Source: Prorocentrum cordatum
Lineage: Eukaryota; Sar; Dinophyceae; Prorocentrales; Prorocentraceae
NCBI GenBank assembly: GCA_963575745.1
Contig: CAUYUJ010002087.1
Location: forward strand, 37,501 to 93,609
Direction: 5' to 3'
DNA: 56,109 bases
The notes below the pieces were generated by a model. That model saw nothing but the letters and a program-made list of their open reading frames with translations, did not search any database and was not told the DNA's origin. Shown here one piece after another: positions 55,345-56,109 of this stretch (within the stretch, counting starts at the first letter, position 1; each line of letters starts with the position of its first letter). The translations under genes were made by a program, and so were the position numbers.

Positions 55345-56109
55345 ATGGCGGCGGAAACGTTACTCGAGAAAGCGGCCAAGTGCCCGGCACCGGCACCGGG
55401 CTTGCGCGCGAAACGCCGGCCCGGCGGGGGTTTGACGCCTCAAGAAGCCCTCGCGTTGCTCTCAGCGGCAAGGCAGGCACGGCAGGCACCGCCGCGCGGC
55501 GCCACCGCCCTCGTGCACCGCGCGCGGCGCGGAGGTACCAGCGCCGCCGATGCTGGCAGAGGCAATCCGCCAGCTGACGAAACTCCAGGCTCCGACCGCG
55601 ATATTCATAAGCGAAGGCGGCATTCCGCGGGAGGTGCGCGCGAGGCAGGACATCGGCGTGCGGCGGGTGCCAGGAACACCTCGTCGGCGCGCCGTGGAAT
55701 TGCGGGTGTCAGGAGCAGGACTGGAGTGCATGCGCCGCATCCAGATGGCCGCGCTGTGGCGAGAATTCCACGCGTGGAAGCTCTCGGCATACCCGTATGC
55801 CTCGGCGGTGGAGTTGTACGGCCTGGCGTGCGATGCGGCAGGCGTCCCGCCCTGGCCGCCGTGCGCCATCGCGCGGGACATGATGGTGGCGCTCTGTCGC
55901 CGCCCGGGGACCCTGTCGAACTATTTGCAGGGCATTCGCTCAGTCCTGCATCTGCTCCGCGCAGACACAGGGTCTTTGGCGGACACGCGGACCCTGGTAG
56001 TCGGTGCCCGAAAGGTACGGCCGCCGCGCGCGTCGGCCGCGAGCCCATGATATCGGCGGCAGGCGGAACCGCCTGGTGCGCAAAGATTTCGTGCGCGCGC
56101 CCCGGCCGA
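55345..56109 (+). CDS. Third ORF: probable tyrosine recombinase, N-terminal part
   Basis: ATG 55345 begins MAAETLLEKAAKC, 12 bases after the pol stop. A GC-AG intron at 55477-55534 (58 nt) shifts the frame and joins LLSAARQ to VPAPPMLAEAIRQ. A second, GT-AG, is likely at 56015-56062. The segment WREFHAWKLSAYPYASAVEL ... LSNYLQGIRSVLHLL has the helical, aromatic pattern of the core-binding domain that precedes the catalytic domain of phage-integrase-type recombinases. The catalytic residues lie outside the window, so the call depends mainly on its place after RT-RNase H. Confidence 0.48.
   Translation, partial: MAAETLLEKAAKCPAPAPGLRAKRRPGGGLTPQEALALLSAARQARQAPPRGATALVHRARRGGTSAADAGRGNPPADETPGSDRDIHKRRRHSAGGAREAGHRRAAGARNTSSARRGIAGVRSRTGVHAPHPDGRAVARIPRVEALGIPVCLGGGVVRPGVRCGRRPALAAVRHRAGHDGGALSPPGDPVELFAGHSLSPASAPRRHRVFGGHADPGSRCPKGTAAARVGREPMISAAGGTAWCAKISCARPGR

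Larger units (their letters stand above)
47072..56109 (+). mobile_element. DIRS-like tyrosine-recombinase retrotransposon, intron-rich, truncated by the window end
   Basis: Order on the plus strand: gag-like ORF (47151-51871, split by a nested transposon), RT-RNase H ORF (about 51970-55332), and a third ORF from ATG 55345 resembling the N-terminal half of a tyrosine recombinase. Gag, RT/RNase H and YR in that order, without protease or integrase, is the layout of DIRS-group elements. The RT and RNase H motifs are clear. The recombinase catalytic residues (Arg, His, Arg, Tyr) would lie beyond 56109, so the group assignment is inferred. Terminal repeats were not found; the left boundary is arbitrary. 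Confidence 0.72.

Noticed and set aside
1-56109. tRNA, rRNA, 5S or snRNA genes
   Set aside because: No cloverleaf-compatible or conserved rRNA-like segment was recognised by eye. tRNAscan and Rfam searches would be decisive.

Overview
The window looks like nuclear DNA of a dinoflagellate. The reasons are inferential: more than half is microsatellite, minisatellite and higher-order satellite DNA; the coding pieces are GC-rich and cut by very short introns; and those introns need the GC-AG and GA-AG splice pairs, often with AG|G at the acceptor, that are known from dinoflagellate nuclear genes. One candidate presequence also carries an FVAAP motif of the kind known from peridinin-plastid transit peptides. 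Nothing resembles bacterial operons, phage or CRISPR, and no tRNA or rRNA gene was recognised.

Layout. 1-4755: trinucleotide repeats, an imperfect palindrome and unassigned DNA. 4756-4878: possible first exon of a plastid-targeted protein. 5350-14993: a nested satellite in which three long units (A, B, C) each contain a 20-bp minisatellite, a 197-bp satellite, a double hairpin and a block of the dispersed CTTGGG/CCAAGA repeat. 15060-30200: dispersed repeat blocks, long (GAT)n tracts, several 73-160-bp tandem arrays, and one candidate spliced host gene of five exons (21812-22909). 30211-35798: a retroelement on the minus strand, flanked by 710-bp direct repeats with no difference seen; it encodes an N-terminal GIY-YIG-like nuclease and a reverse transcriptase, the layout of domain-permuted Penelope-like elements. 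36235-46430: CCAAGA-type arrays bordered by TA/GT microsatellites and by three copies of a CTAGAACC...GGTTCTAG hairpin, plus a 268-bp repeat family.

46510-56109 holds the most interesting object: a DIRS-like retrotransposon on the plus strand (gag-like ORF, RT-RNase H, probable tyrosine recombinase running off the window end). Its reading frame appears broken about eighteen times, but nearly every break is repaired exactly by removing a 46-81-nt segment with GT/GC/GA at the start and AG at the end, usually containing an alternating GC tract. Its gag is also split by a 2,920-bp TIR element with a perfect 8-bp target-site duplication; removing it restores the gag frame.

How the parts interact: a retroelement was loaded with short introns and then hit by a DNA transposon, next to a younger Penelope-like insertion, inside a background of expanding satellites. 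Exon calls rest on frame consistency read by eye; no alignment or transcript was available.
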